Shown here: one piece after another, positions 1-8,072 of the stretch | How the letters are laid out: each line of letters begins with the position of its first letter | Position numbering within the stretch: the stretch's first letter is position 1 | From: Candidatus Profundicultor aquiphilus | GTDB lineage: Bacteria; Atribacterota; Atribacteria; Atribacterales; Caldatribacteriaceae | Reading direction: 5' to 3' | Length of the DNA stretch: 13,810 nucleotides | NCBI GenBank assembly: GCA_013314795.1 | Contig: JABUEZ010000025.1 | Location: forward strand, 1-13,810 | The notes under the pieces: model-generated | Database searches by the model: none | Seen by the model: the letters and a program-made list of their open reading frames with translations, nothing else | Told to the model about the DNA's origin: nothing | Made by a program: the position numbers and the translations under genes

Positions 1-325
1 CATAAAGTTCTCTTTCAATTTCTGCAACAATGGGTTCATTATTCTTAACAATCTGCGCCTTCCCATCCGGGGTATAATCAAAGATACTAACGTAACCGCC
101 CCGAGCGCTCCAGTAAGAAAGAATCAGGGTGTCACCAATATAGTAGGTCCCAAAATTACCCTTATCCGGAGTAAGGCGCAAAAAGGGAGAAACAAGCATC
201 TGGTCAATACTGGCGATTTCCTGTGATGAGACCTCAAAAACAAAAGAACGAGCTGCACCCACACCGAGACTCAGCACCACACCAAAAATCATGGTGAAAA
301 CCAAGATTTTCCCGAACCTCATCAT
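1..325 (-). CDS. Secreted DUF4384-like protein, N-terminal part only
   Basis: This is an open frame of 108 codons that leaves the window at base 1, so only the N-terminus is seen. The protein starts MMRFGKIL, followed by a hydrophobic stretch to about residue 22 and an Ala-Ala-Arg junction, which is a typical Sec signal peptide. After that, the segment YYIGDTLILSYWSARGGY and then IFDYTPDGKAQIV resembles the DUF4384 pattern (Y-x-x-GD-x-hydrophobic, dG-Y-hydrophobic, pDGk). DUF4384 domains are beta-rich and found in secreted or envelope proteins, and their role is poorly known. The ATG at 323-325 was chosen because GAGG (337-340) lies 11 nt upstream. That Shine-Dalgarno overlaps the glgC stop codon, so the gene is the next member of the glgC operon, 13 nt downstream. 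A GTG at 329-331 is a weaker alternative start. The call is by eye on a fragment. Confidence 0.7.
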   Translation of the reverse strand, partial: MMRFGKILVFTMIFGVVLSLGVGAARSFVFEVSSQEIASIDQMLVSPFLRLTPDKGNFGTYYIGDTLILSYWSARGGYVSIFDYTPDGKAQIVKNNEPIVAEIERELY

Positions 326-338
326 GATCACCCAACCT

Positions 339-1604
339 CTATTTTTCTAAGCTCTCTCCACTGGGAATAAAAGCCGAGGGAAAAGCTTCCCCTCCGAGAT
401 CCGCACCAATACGGCAATTACGCCCTATGATGGTCCGAGGTGGAACACGAGTGTTTTTCCCAATCACCGTGAGACCACTCTGAAGCATTTGTGGAAATTT
501 TCGATTGGGAGTGCAATCTTCTCCATAACCGACGAAGGCCTCTTTCCCAATCACCACCAGCTTATCCACAATAACCCGATCCAGAAACGCTTTATGTTCA
601 ATCACCACATCATCCATAACAATAGAATCCCTAATTTCAGCGCCCTCACTTACGTAAACTCCGTTAAAGAGGATGGAATTGACTACCCGTCCGTTCACGA
701 TCGTCCCACTGCCCAGGATGCTATTTTCCACCACTGCTTCCTGTCCCAGTTTCACCGGTGGACGATCCTCAAGAGGAGTGTATATGGGCCATTTCTCCTC
801 GTGGAGATCAATAGGGGGATTGGGTTTTAAAAGTTCCATGTTTGCCTCCCAGTATGCATCCAGAGTTCCAACATCTTTCCAGTAACCCTGGAAACGGAAC
901 GCAAAAACCCGACGCGTTCCAATCATCCTGGGAATGACATCCTTACCAAAATCAAAAGAGCTTCCCGGCCGTTGAGCTTCTTCTTTAACCTCCTCCTCAA
1001 GTACTTCCCGGCTGAAAACATAAATTCCCATGCTGGCTAAGTTACTCTTGGGATGAGCTGGCTTTTCCTCAAAATCGATGACTTTTCCCTCGGTATTAAC
1101 GCTGAGAATTCCAAAACGATGTGCTTCTTCCCAGGGAACTTCAATCACCGAGATGGTAAGGTCAGCCCTGTTTTGCCTGTGAAATTCAATAAGAACTCGA
1201 TAATCCATTTTATATATGTGGTCTCCCGAGAGGATGAGCACCAGTTCAGGATCTTTCTCCTGAATAAAGTTCAGGTTCTGATAAATTGCCGCAGCAGTAC
1301 CCCGATACCAATCCGTCAACGCATCACTCACGTACGGCTGAAGCAGGAAAATACCTCCCTTAACTCGATCCAGGTCCCAGGCTTTGCCCGTACGAATGTG
1401 ATCGTTCAGAGAACGGGGATTATACTGCGTTAGGATTCCGATGCAGTAAATCTCGGAATGAACACAATTACTTAAGCAGAAATCAATAATCCGATATTTT
1501 CCCCCAAAGGGCACGGCCGGCTTGGCCCGTTTTTCCGAGAGGATATCCAGTCTCCTTCCCTCTCCACCCGCCAGAATCATTGCCACTACATCCCTGGAGC
1601 TCAC
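339..1604 (-). CDS. glgC: Glucose-1-phosphate adenylyltransferase (ADP-glucose pyrophosphorylase)
   Basis: The enzyme makes ADP-glucose from ATP and glucose-1-phosphate, the committed step of bacterial glycogen synthesis in the cytoplasm. The 421 residues match the usual family length. The N-terminal nucleotidyltransferase domain shows LAGGEGRRL (11-19), the K25-R-A-K-P-A-V-P-F-G-G-K-Y-R stretch (25-38), WYRGTAAAIYQN (99-110), LSGDHIYKMDY (125-135), then FEEKP, GIYVF and GYWKDVGT. From about residue 290 the sequence turns into hexapeptide-type repeats (NSILGSGTIV, DSIVMDDVVI) of the left-handed beta-helix that carries the allosteric and oligomer contacts. The start is GTG at 1602-1604. It overlaps the GH57 stop as ATGTGA and is preceded by a strong AAGGAGG seven bases away, so it is translationally coupled to the GH57 gene. 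Glycogen synthase and branching enzyme are not in the window. Confidence 0.96.
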   Translation of the reverse strand: MSSRDVVAMILAGGEGRRLDILSEKRAKPAVPFGGKYRIIDFCLSNCVHSEIYCIGILTQYNPRSLNDHIRTGKAWDLDRVKGGIFLLQPYVSDALTDWYRGTAAAIYQNLNFIQEKDPELVLILSGDHIYKMDYRVLIEFHRQNRADLTISVIEVPWEEAHRFGILSVNTEGKVIDFEEKPAHPKSNLASMGIYVFSREVLEEEVKEEAQRPGSSFDFGKDVIPRMIGTRRVFAFRFQGYWKDVGTLDAYWEANMELLKPNPPIDLHEEKWPIYTPLEDRPPVKLGQEAVVENSILGSGTIVNGRVVNSILFNGVYVSEGAEIRDSIVMDDVVIEHKAFLDRVIVDKLVVIGKEAFVGYGEDCTPNRKFPQMLQSGLTVIGKNTRVPPRTIIGRNCRIGADLGGEAFPSAFIPSGESLEK

Positions 1605-3172
1605 ATCTTTTCCTCCTTAAAAGAAAATCCATTTTGTAAGAGCTTTCCAATCCGAGCGATCAATGAACAGAAATGACCCCAGAAAATGTTTTTTTGGGGA
1701 GATGGGTGATCTTCCCCCAACCACCAGAACCAGTCGCTCCCTTCTACCTGATAGAACAGTTCCTCTACCCGCTCTCTCACTGCTAAGGGTAAATGCATCT
1801 TCAGGGCCTCAAACCGCACGCGCATTCTTCCCAGCTCTTCCCAGGCCCGGTTTTTCTCCCAGTGACCGATCCAGGTGTCAAAATTACCAAAAATCCAGGA
1901 ACCCGGTAAGACACTTTTAAGCTCAGACGACAACACATACTTTGAAAGATAACCAGAAGGCGTAACGGTTTCCAGTTCAGGATCCTGAGACAGAACCCGG
2001 TACAATTCAGAAAGAAATGGTAACCCATTGTCTACATAATACTCCCAGGCATTCTCTCCGTCAAGAACGATGCTGAGTACATAGGGTTTTTCCTCTTTTC
2101 TACCCAGGAGCTTTCTCTTGAGCCCCTCAATTTTCTGGACAAAATCACCAATTGCGTCCTCAGTCGAACGAAGATGGTACTCGAAACCGATCGCATCGGA
2201 GATGGCTCTGTCACGAAAAAAAATAGTCACTTTGCCATAGCGATGAGGTAAATAGAGTTCATCTTCCAGCTCTTTTCCCAGAGACTTCCTGAGAATATCT
2301 TCGTCGGTGGCCACCCAGGAGACCTCTTCTTCGGCAAGCAATCTAAGGGTTGCCTCACTGACCGAGCCCTCAGAGGGCCACATTCCCCTCATCACCACCC
2401 CCCAGGTTGATTCGGCAAACTCTTTTCCCCTCCGAACTTGCACTCTGGCATCCTGAGGAAAAGCAAAACGAGTTTCTGGAAGGGCAACCCCAGGGTGGGC
2501 AACGCGAGCAATCTCGGTATCGATAAGTAAAGGAAGGATAGGGTGATAAAATGGCGAAAAAGAGATTTCGATCTGTCCAGACTCAAGAAGCTTGCGGTAC
2601 TGGGTAAATATTTCCCGAAAGGTCTTCTGCGTCTCTTTCCATATGATTTCTTTATCTTCTTCCCGATAGTTTCGGCCCTTCTCTTTCAAGGCCCGGAGAT
2701 CTGCTTCCTGGAGGGTGAGTGGATCAAACCAGATCAACTGGTACAGAATTTGCAGATCCAGGAAATCCTGAGTTTCAAAACCCTGCACCCCCAGGGATGC
2801 TTTTTCCTTTAACTCCCCGTAACGGGGAAACGCCGCATAGGTACGGGGGGAAGCAACCCAAAAAAATTGTTCCAGAATATCTTGTTTCTCTTTCTCGGTA
2901 AGCAGCGAAGCGTTTTTCTTCGCCAGGATCATGACGCGGTCTTCTTTGCCCTCCAGGTAGAGCTGAATTTGACGAAGTAAAGAAGGGACAAAGTTGAAGG
3001 TAACTCTCACCTTTGGAAAACGTTCCAGGAGTTTACCCATGAAAAGGTAATCCTTGGTGGCATGAGTTCGCACCCAGGGAAGCACAAAAGCCTCTTCTTC
3101 CTCGCTAAAATAATAGGGCTGATGCATATGCCAGATGATGTTCACATATAGCTTCTTCACGAAGGCATTCAC
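1601..3172 (-). CDS. Glycoside hydrolase family 57 alpha-glucan-acting enzyme
   Basis: This is a 523-residue GH57 protein without a signal peptide, so it probably works on cytoplasmic alpha-glucan. Conserved regions appear in order: HMHQPYY (15-21), HPILPLL (210-216), GMWPSEGSVSE (263-273, with E268 the likely nucleophile), VLDGENAWEYY (369-379, with D371 the likely acid/base), and an aromatic-rich WIGHWEKNRAWEELGRM (434-450) followed by WFWWLGEDHPSP. The WPSEG and LDGENAWE forms resemble the amylopullulanase-type and alpha-amylase-type GH57 groups more than the branching enzymes, but substrate cannot be fixed from motifs. The frame opens at GTG 3172-3170, one base after the upstream gene's stop. 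A second GTG at codon 5 (3160-3158) has a better-spaced GAGG (3175-3172) and could be the true start. Its place just before glgC, with a 4-nt overlap, ties it to glycogen turnover or modification. Confidence 0.9.
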   Translation of the reverse strand: MNAFVKKLYVNIIWHMHQPYYFSEEEEAFVLPWVRTHATKDYLFMGKLLERFPKVRVTFNFVPSLLRQIQLYLEGKEDRVMILAKKNASLLTEKEKQDILEQFFWVASPRTYAAFPRYGELKEKASLGVQGFETQDFLDLQILYQLIWFDPLTLQEADLRALKEKGRNYREEDKEIIWKETQKTFREIFTQYRKLLESGQIEISFSPFYHPILPLLIDTEIARVAHPGVALPETRFAFPQDARVQVRRGKEFAESTWGVVMRGMWPSEGSVSEATLRLLAEEEVSWVATDEDILRKSLGKELEDELYLPHRYGKVTIFFRDRAISDAIGFEYHLRSTEDAIGDFVQKIEGLKRKLLGRKEEKPYVLSIVLDGENAWEYYVDNGLPFLSELYRVLSQDPELETVTPSGYLSKYVLSSELKSVLPGSWIFGNFDTWIGHWEKNRAWEELGRMRVRFEALKMHLPLAVRERVEELFYQVEGSDWFWWLGEDHPSPQKNIFWGHFCSLIARIGKLLQNGFSFKEEKM

Positions 3173-3173
3173 C

Positions 3174-3668
3174 TCAATCCAGTCGCACTAATTCAATCTG
3201 CTGAATTTCACCATCTTTCACATCCAGATACGCAAAAGAAAAGAAAGGAGCAAACACAAAATCGGTGGGACTTCCCGGGTTTACCCATACCACACTTTCT
3301 ATTTTCTCGATACAGGGTTGATGTGTATGTCCATAGACGAGAAGCCTCAGGTTTTCACCCTGAAACGCCTCTTTAACTTTCCGACGCGTCTCTGCCGGAG
3401 ACCCAAGACCATGAATGAGACCGGTGCGGATCCCCTCCAACTCGAAAACTTCCTTTTCTGGAAGCTGTGCCTTTACTTCCTGAGAATCCATATTCCCCCG
3501 AACCACCTTGAGTGGGGCAAACTCTTTAAGCCTCTCCATCACCCACCACTCTGTAAGATCTCCAGCGTGAAGAATAAAAGAAGCTTTTTCCAATTCCTCA
3601 TACACTTTTTTGGGAAGGTCTTTGGCTCGCTCAGGAAGATGCGTATCAGAAAGAATTACGATCCTCAC
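3174..3668 (-). CDS. YfcE/MJ0936-type metallophosphodiesterase
   Basis: This is a small (164 aa) calcineurin-like phosphoesterase that probably hydrolyses phosphodiesters with a two-metal centre. Numbered from the GTG at 3666-3668, all ligand motifs of the family are present: D8 and H10 in SDTH, D37 in HAGD, N59 in RGNMD, H86 in IHG, and H114 and H116 in GHTHQP. The length and the start VRIVILSDTH are typical of YfcE-like proteins. The open frame extends to a TTG at 3686, which would overlap folD by 16 nt. The GTG two bases after the folD stop gives the usual N-terminus and was preferred, although neither has a strong Shine-Dalgarno. The GH57 gene follows after one base. Physiological substrate is unknown, since family members are typically characterised only with artificial phosphodiesters. 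Confidence 0.88.
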   Translation of the reverse strand: MRIVILSDTHLPERAKDLPKKVYEELEKASFILHAGDLTEWWVMERLKEFAPLKVVRGNMDSQEVKAQLPEKEVFELEGIRTGLIHGLGSPAETRRKVKEAFQGENLRLLVYGHTHQPCIEKIESVVWVNPGSPTDFVFAPFFSFAYLDVKDGEIQQIELVRLD

Positions 3669-3670
3669 GG

Positions 3671-4561
3671 CTATGCACCCGGACAAAATTCCCCAGTTTG
3701 CCTGGTATAAAATCGCTCCGCAGCCTTCACGGTGTTCGCCATAAGCATGGCGATGGTCATGGGGCCAACTCCTCCTGGAACGGGGGTAATAAAAGATGCC
3801 CTGCGGGAAACACTCTCAAACTCCACGTCACCGACGAGGCGGTCTCCCACCTTATTGATTCCCACATCCACGACCACCACTCCCTCCCGAACCATATCTC
3901 CCTTAATCATTTCCGGCACTCCACAGGCAGCAACCAGAATATCAGCCCGGCGGGTGTGCTCTAAAAGGTTGGGGGTTCGAGTATGACAGATCGAAACTGT
4001 AGCATTCGCCCCTTTCGCCTTTTGCACTAAAATCATGGCCAGGGGTTTACCAACGATATTGCTCCTCCCCACGATGACCACATTTTTCCCCTCTACTTCG
4101 ATCTGCGAACGCAAAAGTAACTCCTGCACTCCCCAGGGAGTGCAGGGAAGAAATATTGGATCCCCAATCATGAGTCGACCAAGATTATACGGATGAAATC
4201 CATCAACATCTTTATCTGGAGAAATTCGGTAAAGTACCTCTTTCTCCAGAATCTGGGGTGGAAGTGGTAATTGAACCAGAATTCCGTGGATTCTGGTATC
4301 CTGATTTAACTGTTCCACCAGGTCAAAAATCTCTTCCGGTTTGACGTCACCAGGTAAATGATACTTGAAAGAAGCGATCCCTAATTTGGCACAGGCCTTT
4401 TCCTTGTTTCGCACATAGACTTGACTCGCAGGGTTATCACCCACCAGCACCACCGCTAAACCCGGCTGAAAATTCTTCGCCGAAAGATACGCAATACGGG
4501 GCTTTAATTCTTCCTGGATCCTTTCCGCAATTCCCTTTCCGTCAATAATAAAAGGGGCCAT
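3671..4561 (-). CDS. folD: Methylenetetrahydrofolate dehydrogenase / methenyltetrahydrofolate cyclohydrolase
   Basis: FolD is the bifunctional cytoplasmic enzyme that interconverts 5,10-methylene-, 5,10-methenyl- and 10-formyl-tetrahydrofolate, supplying one-carbon units for purine and formyl-methionine synthesis. At 296 aa it is a normal size. The catalytic domain shows GDNPASQVYVRNKEKACAKLG (41-61, with Y49 and the catalytic K53), GILVQLPLP (93-101) and DKDVDGFHPYNLG (116-128, with D120). The Rossmann domain shows VVIVGRSNIVGKP (161-173), CHTRT, VVDVGIN and ITPVPGGVGPMT (258-269). The ATG at 4559-4561 lies two bases after the PHP gene's stop, with GGGAG upstream inside that gene's 3' end. 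This indicates operonic, probably coupled translation. Confidence 0.97.
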   Translation of the reverse strand: MAPFIIDGKGIAERIQEELKPRIAYLSAKNFQPGLAVVLVGDNPASQVYVRNKEKACAKLGIASFKYHLPGDVKPEEIFDLVEQLNQDTRIHGILVQLPLPPQILEKEVLYRISPDKDVDGFHPYNLGRLMIGDPIFLPCTPWGVQELLLRSQIEVEGKNVVIVGRSNIVGKPLAMILVQKAKGANATVSICHTRTPNLLEHTRRADILVAACGVPEMIKGDMVREGVVVVDVGINKVGDRLVGDVEFESVSRRASFITPVPGGVGPMTIAMLMANTVKAAERFYTRQTGEFCPGA

Positions 4562-4563
4562 TT

Positions 4564-5289
4564 TTAACTCTCCCTTCCTTCGCGATTCTCAAAGAATCGA
4601 ATCAAATTCTCACAGGAAGCGTTCAGGATTTTGTCTTCGGGAAATTGCATTTCCTGAAGCATCCCCAGAGCTTCGCGGAATTCCCCCACTTCCTCGCAGA
4701 AATGCGCATCACTCGAGACGACGACCCATCCCCCTCTCTTTTCAACCTCCCGAGCAATAACCCGGCAATTTTCTTTGCTTCCCTTTCGACTCACCGAAAA
4801 AGAGCTGTTATTGATCTCGATAACTTTTCCCCTGGCTACGGTCTCCTCCACAACCCTATTATAGTCCAGGGGAAACCGGGGATTTCCTGGGTGGGCCACA
4901 ATATCCACCAGGGGATTCTCAAGTGCCCGAAGTAACGCCTCAGTATTCTCTTCTCTTGTACCTCCCCGAAAGACCTGAGGATGAAAAGAAACAATCACAA
5001 AATCCAACTTGCGCAGAACTTTATCCTCGAGGTCAAGTCTTCCATCAAAATCAACAATATCTACCTCGGCCCCGAAATAAACCCGAATCCCTTCAATTTC
5101 TTTAGGAAAGTGGCCTCTGGCTTCAAAGTACAGCGGAGAAGGTCCACCGGGCATACTGGGGCTGTGATCGGCAATCCCCAAAACCTTGAGACCCTTTCTC
5201 AAAGCAACATGAACATTTTCAAGAACTGTGCTGTATCCATGACCACTGGCGATGGTATGAACATGCAAATCACCCCAGATTCTGACCAT
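4564..5289 (-). CDS. PHP-domain metal-dependent hydrolase, YcdX type
   Basis: This is a 241-aa stand-alone PHP (polymerase and histidinol phosphatase) domain, probably a cytoplasmic phosphatase with a trinuclear metal site. Visible ligands in family order are H9 and H11 (DLHVHT), H17, H42 (ADHS), E75 (AEVDI), H103 (FHPQ), H133 (VAHPGNP), and D194 with H196 (SSDAHF). This spacing matches the E. coli YcdX pattern almost residue for residue, apart from a small constant offset. The EINNSSF segment (158-164) is also typical. The ATG at 5287-5289 is supported by a strong GGAGGT about seven bases upstream. The gene sits 17 nt after the isomerase-like gene and 2 nt before folD. The true substrate is not inferable. 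It is the second of three small phosphatase-type enzymes in this operon. Confidence 0.9.
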   Translation of the reverse strand: MVRIWGDLHVHTIASGHGYSTVLENVHVALRKGLKVLGIADHSPSMPGGPSPLYFEARGHFPKEIEGIRVYFGAEVDIVDFDGRLDLEDKVLRKLDFVIVSFHPQVFRGGTREENTEALLRALENPLVDIVAHPGNPRFPLDYNRVVEETVARGKVIEINNSSFSVSRKGSKENCRVIAREVEKRGGWVVVSSDAHFCEEVGEFREALGMLQEMQFPEDKILNASCENLIRFFENREGRES

Positions 5290-5306
5290 TTTCCTACCTC
5301 CATGCT

Positions 5307-6506
5307 TTACCTCTCTTTTCTGAGAAACCTTTTTACCATGCTTTCAAACCCCGAAATTGGAGGATCACTCAGCAAATCCAGGCCCCGTAGCCAGGCATTG
5401 TAACAAACCCATTGATGAAAAAGAGCCATCATCTGCCCTACCATTTCCAAATCAGCCTGGTGATAACAAAGTTCGATCCACGATACTCCTTCTCCCTGAA
5501 ATCGAGAAAGAAGCGCTGAACCTTCAGCCCGATGAAACCGATAAAAAGAAGCCCGATCCAGGAGATTCCATTCCTCAAAAGAGAATTCCTTTTGAAGGGG
5601 AGTGGGGCGTTGAAAAAGTAAACGCTGCTTATTTTCTTCGCCCCGGACAACCACAAAAAGCGTGGAGCTCAAAGTATCCTTCCAGAATGGCCAATCCTCG
5701 CAAGTATCCCAAAAGGAGAGAAAGTCCCTCGCCCTAAAACCCATATTCTTCTCTCCCCGGCAACTCTTCTCCAGAAGCGAAAGAAACGACTGAAAAAGCG
5801 AAAGGAGAAATTGATTATCGACCAGAAAGCATACCTCTTTCCATCCGGCTTCGTTACGCATCAAAAGCAGAGACATGAGCATCGCCTCTTCCTGAAGAAG
5901 AGGGTACCCTTCGACAAACCCCTGTTCCAATTCTTCCACACCGATCCCCAGACACAGGAGCGGGAGATAAAGTAACGCCCCCCGATGCCAGAAATAGTGA
6001 TACCCATCTTCTATGGGGAAAAAAGGGTAAAACAGGGTCCTGGCTGCTTCAGCCACGATACCATGGGTACTCCCCAGAAAAACTTTTTTCCAGGGAAAAA
6101 CAAAACTGAGTGTAAGAAACTTGAATTCTTCTATTCGTCGAGGAAGAATGACCCCTACTGTTTCCTCCGGAGGAAGACTGGCGATAAGTCGCTCCAGCAG
6201 TGCAAGATCGGAATCGCTACAGAAATAGAAGGACTGACCCCCGCTCATATTCAAAGCGTACTCCCGAGAAAAGTTCTGTAAACAGAGAATCACTTCATTG
6301 CTTCCCAAAAAAACCACATTCTTGGAAAGGCGCAGCACAGCGCGATAAAAACTGGCTACCTGTTCCAGGTTTACCGCCCCGTCCCGAAAAGGAGGTACAG
6401 GAAAGGTATCGCGCAAAACTCCAACCTCTTTCCTGAGCCCTTCCATAGCGGGAAGAACCCGGACAAACTCTACTCGTGTGCTTTTTCTTTTCTTCTTTCT
6501 CTCCAT
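5307..6506 (-). CDS. Degenerate phosphoglucose-isomerase-like (double SIS fold) protein, probably not an isomerase
   Basis: This is a 399-aa protein that matches no family at first glance, but it can be aligned by eye with the true isomerase encoded at 9083-10771. Residues 64-76 (VVFLGSNEVILCL) sit on the GMGGSS loop segment. Residues 115-130 (ETVGVILPRRIEEFKF) sit on the SKSG/TKSG phosphate-loop segment. Residues 163-195 (from FFPIEDGY to GIGVEELEQ) sit on the GGRYS segment. Residues 341-388, with MVGQMMALFHQW and then DPPISGFES, sit on GEQMFLWE and FDQPNVEETK. The phosphate-binding and catalytic motifs (GMGGSS, SKSG, GGR, the GE pair, FDQP) are lost, and the C-terminal HSTGQLHKG part of the long isomerase form is absent. 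No signal peptide is seen. The ATG at 6504-6506 overlaps cimA by 37 nt and gives a lysine-rich N-terminus. M21 (6446-6444) is an alternative start. A ligand-binding or regulatory role is only inference. Confidence 0.8.
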   Translation of the reverse strand: MERKKKRKSTRVEFVRVLPAMEGLRKEVGVLRDTFPVPPFRDGAVNLEQVASFYRAVLRLSKNVVFLGSNEVILCLQNFSREYALNMSGGQSFYFCSDSDLALLERLIASLPPEETVGVILPRRIEEFKFLTLSFVFPWKKVFLGSTHGIVAEAARTLFYPFFPIEDGYHYFWHRGALLYLPLLCLGIGVEELEQGFVEGYPLLQEEAMLMSLLLMRNEAGWKEVCFLVDNQFLLSLFQSFLSLLEKSCRGEKNMGFRARDFLSFWDTCEDWPFWKDTLSSTLFVVVRGEENKQRLLFQRPTPLQKEFSFEEWNLLDRASFYRFHRAEGSALLSRFQGEGVSWIELCYHQADLEMVGQMMALFHQWVCYNAWLRGLDLLSDPPISGFESMVKRFLRKER

Positions 6507-8065
6507 AATCCGTACCGGATACTGTCCGCCAGAGCTTCCCAGCTTGCTTCAATGATATCAGTCGAAACACCAACAGTGCCCCAGGTTTTTTCTCCATCGG
6601 TAGATTGAATCAGAACTCGAATTCGAGCCGCGGTTCCCTCTTTTTCCGACAAAACCCTCACTTTATAATCGGCAAGCCGAATCTTTTCCAAAGAAGGGTA
6701 AATCCTCTGCAGAGCCTTCCGCAATGCGTTATCCAGGGCATGTACCGGTCCATCTCCCTCGGCAGCTGTGTGGACGATTTCGCTGTCCACCCGCACTTTA
6801 ATGGTCGCCTCGGTTGTGGTATCGCCTTCACCCCGCTTTTCCACGATCACTCGAAATCCTTCCAGATCGAAAAATTTCATCATCTCCCCCAGGGTTTCCC
6901 GTAAAAGAATTTCAAACGATGCATCTGCTCCTTCAAACTGATACCCTTCGTTTTCGGCTTCTTTAATCTTCTGAATCAATGCTGCCACTCTGGGATCCCG
7001 AGCATCCAGCTTTACGCCCATCTCCTCAGCCCGGTAGATAAGGTTACTTTTCCCAGCCTGCTCTGAAACCAAAATTCTCCGCTCGTTTCCTACCAGTTCC
7101 GGTGAAACATGCTCATACGTCCTGGGATGGCGAAGCATGGCGCTGGCGTGAATGCCACCCTTGTGCGCAAAGGCACTTCGACCCACATATGGTTGGTAAT
7201 CATCATGCTTCATATTGGCAATCTCGCTCACAAAATGAGAAGCGTCAAAAAGTTTCCGCAGATTATCATCCGAAACAGGGTGAATATCCATCTTTAACTT
7301 CAGATTAGGGATGATGGTGCAGAGATTGGCATTGCCACACCTTTCACCATACCCATTCATGGTACCCTGAATATGTGTTGCACCCATTCGCACCGCCACA
7401 AGCGTATTGGCTACTGCCACACCACCATCATTGTGCGCATGAATGCCCAGCCTGACACCCTGACGAGAGGCAAAGAATTCCCAGACCTTTCGGAAAATCT
7501 CTTCCACTTCAAAAGGAAGCGTTCCCCCGTTGGTGTCGCAGAGAACCAAAACTTGAGCCCCAGCCTCATAAGCAACCTGCAACGTCCGAAGCGCATAGTC
7601 TGGATCATCTTTAAAGCCATCGAAAAAATGCTCCGCATCAAAAATGACTTCTCGCCCCTCCCGAGCAAGAAAAGATACCGAATCTTCAATCATCTTGAGA
7701 TTTTCGTCGAGAGTAGTTTTTAATGCCTCACGGACATGCAAAACCCAGGATTTTCCAAAAATAGTCACCACCGGAGTTTCGGCCTCAAGAAGCAAGCGAA
7801 TGTTGTGATCCTCCTCTACCTTGACCCCTGCCTTTCGCGTGCTCCCAAAAGCACTAATTTTTGCCGTTCGGAGGTTTACCCTCTTAATTTCTTTAAAAAA
7901 ATTGGCATCTTTGGGGTTGGAACCAGGCCATCCCCCCTCGATATAATGAAAACCCAACTCATCAAGCTTTTCGGCAATCTGTACTTTATCATAAACGGAG
8001 AAGTTAATTCCCTCCGCCTGCGAACCATCTCTCAAGGTGGTATCGTAGATCTCAACTTTTGTCAT
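6470..8065 (-). CDS. cimA: (R)-citramalate synthase
   Basis: CimA condenses pyruvate with acetyl-CoA to citramalate, the first step of the threonine-independent route to isoleucine. The protein has 531 aa when started at ATG 8063-8065, which gives the expected MTKVEIYDTTLRDGSQ opening with R12 and metal-binding D13. The TIM barrel continues with HAHND (209-213), GTMNGYGERCGNANL (234-248) and HKGGIHASA (301-309). From about residue 400 there is a LeuA-type dimerisation/allosteric domain, seen as EGDGPVHALDNALRKAL and ADYKVRVL. That domain usually mediates isoleucine feedback inhibition. The GYGERCGNANL form and the length of about 530 aa favour citramalate synthase over 2-isopropylmalate or homocitrate synthase. 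GGGGAG lies ten bases before the ATG, and the HAD gene ends 7 nt upstream. A longer frame to a TTG at 8104 would overlap that gene and was not used. Confidence 0.93.
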   Translation of the reverse strand: MTKVEIYDTTLRDGSQAEGINFSVYDKVQIAEKLDELGFHYIEGGWPGSNPKDANFFKEIKRVNLRTAKISAFGSTRKAGVKVEEDHNIRLLLEAETPVVTIFGKSWVLHVREALKTTLDENLKMIEDSVSFLAREGREVIFDAEHFFDGFKDDPDYALRTLQVAYEAGAQVLVLCDTNGGTLPFEVEEIFRKVWEFFASRQGVRLGIHAHNDGGVAVANTLVAVRMGATHIQGTMNGYGERCGNANLCTIIPNLKLKMDIHPVSDDNLRKLFDASHFVSEIANMKHDDYQPYVGRSAFAHKGGIHASAMLRHPRTYEHVSPELVGNERRILVSEQAGKSNLIYRAEEMGVKLDARDPRVAALIQKIKEAENEGYQFEGADASFEILLRETLGEMMKFFDLEGFRVIVEKRGEGDTTTEATIKVRVDSEIVHTAAEGDGPVHALDNALRKALQRIYPSLEKIRLADYKVRVLSEKEGTAARIRVLIQSTDGEKTWGTVGVSTDIIEASWEALADSIRYGLWRERRKEKAHE

Positions 8066-8072
8066 TCCTTTT

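Noticed and set aside
489..830. Plus-strand frame inside glgC, and similar long frames inside GH57, folD, cimA and pgi
   Set aside because: These are shadows of well-supported genes, with no recognisable family or convincing own ribosome site.
3669..3686. TTG start for the phosphodiesterase, giving a longer N-terminus (MSGCIA)
   Set aside because: It overlaps folD, has no better ribosome site, and the GTG start gives the standard family N-terminus.
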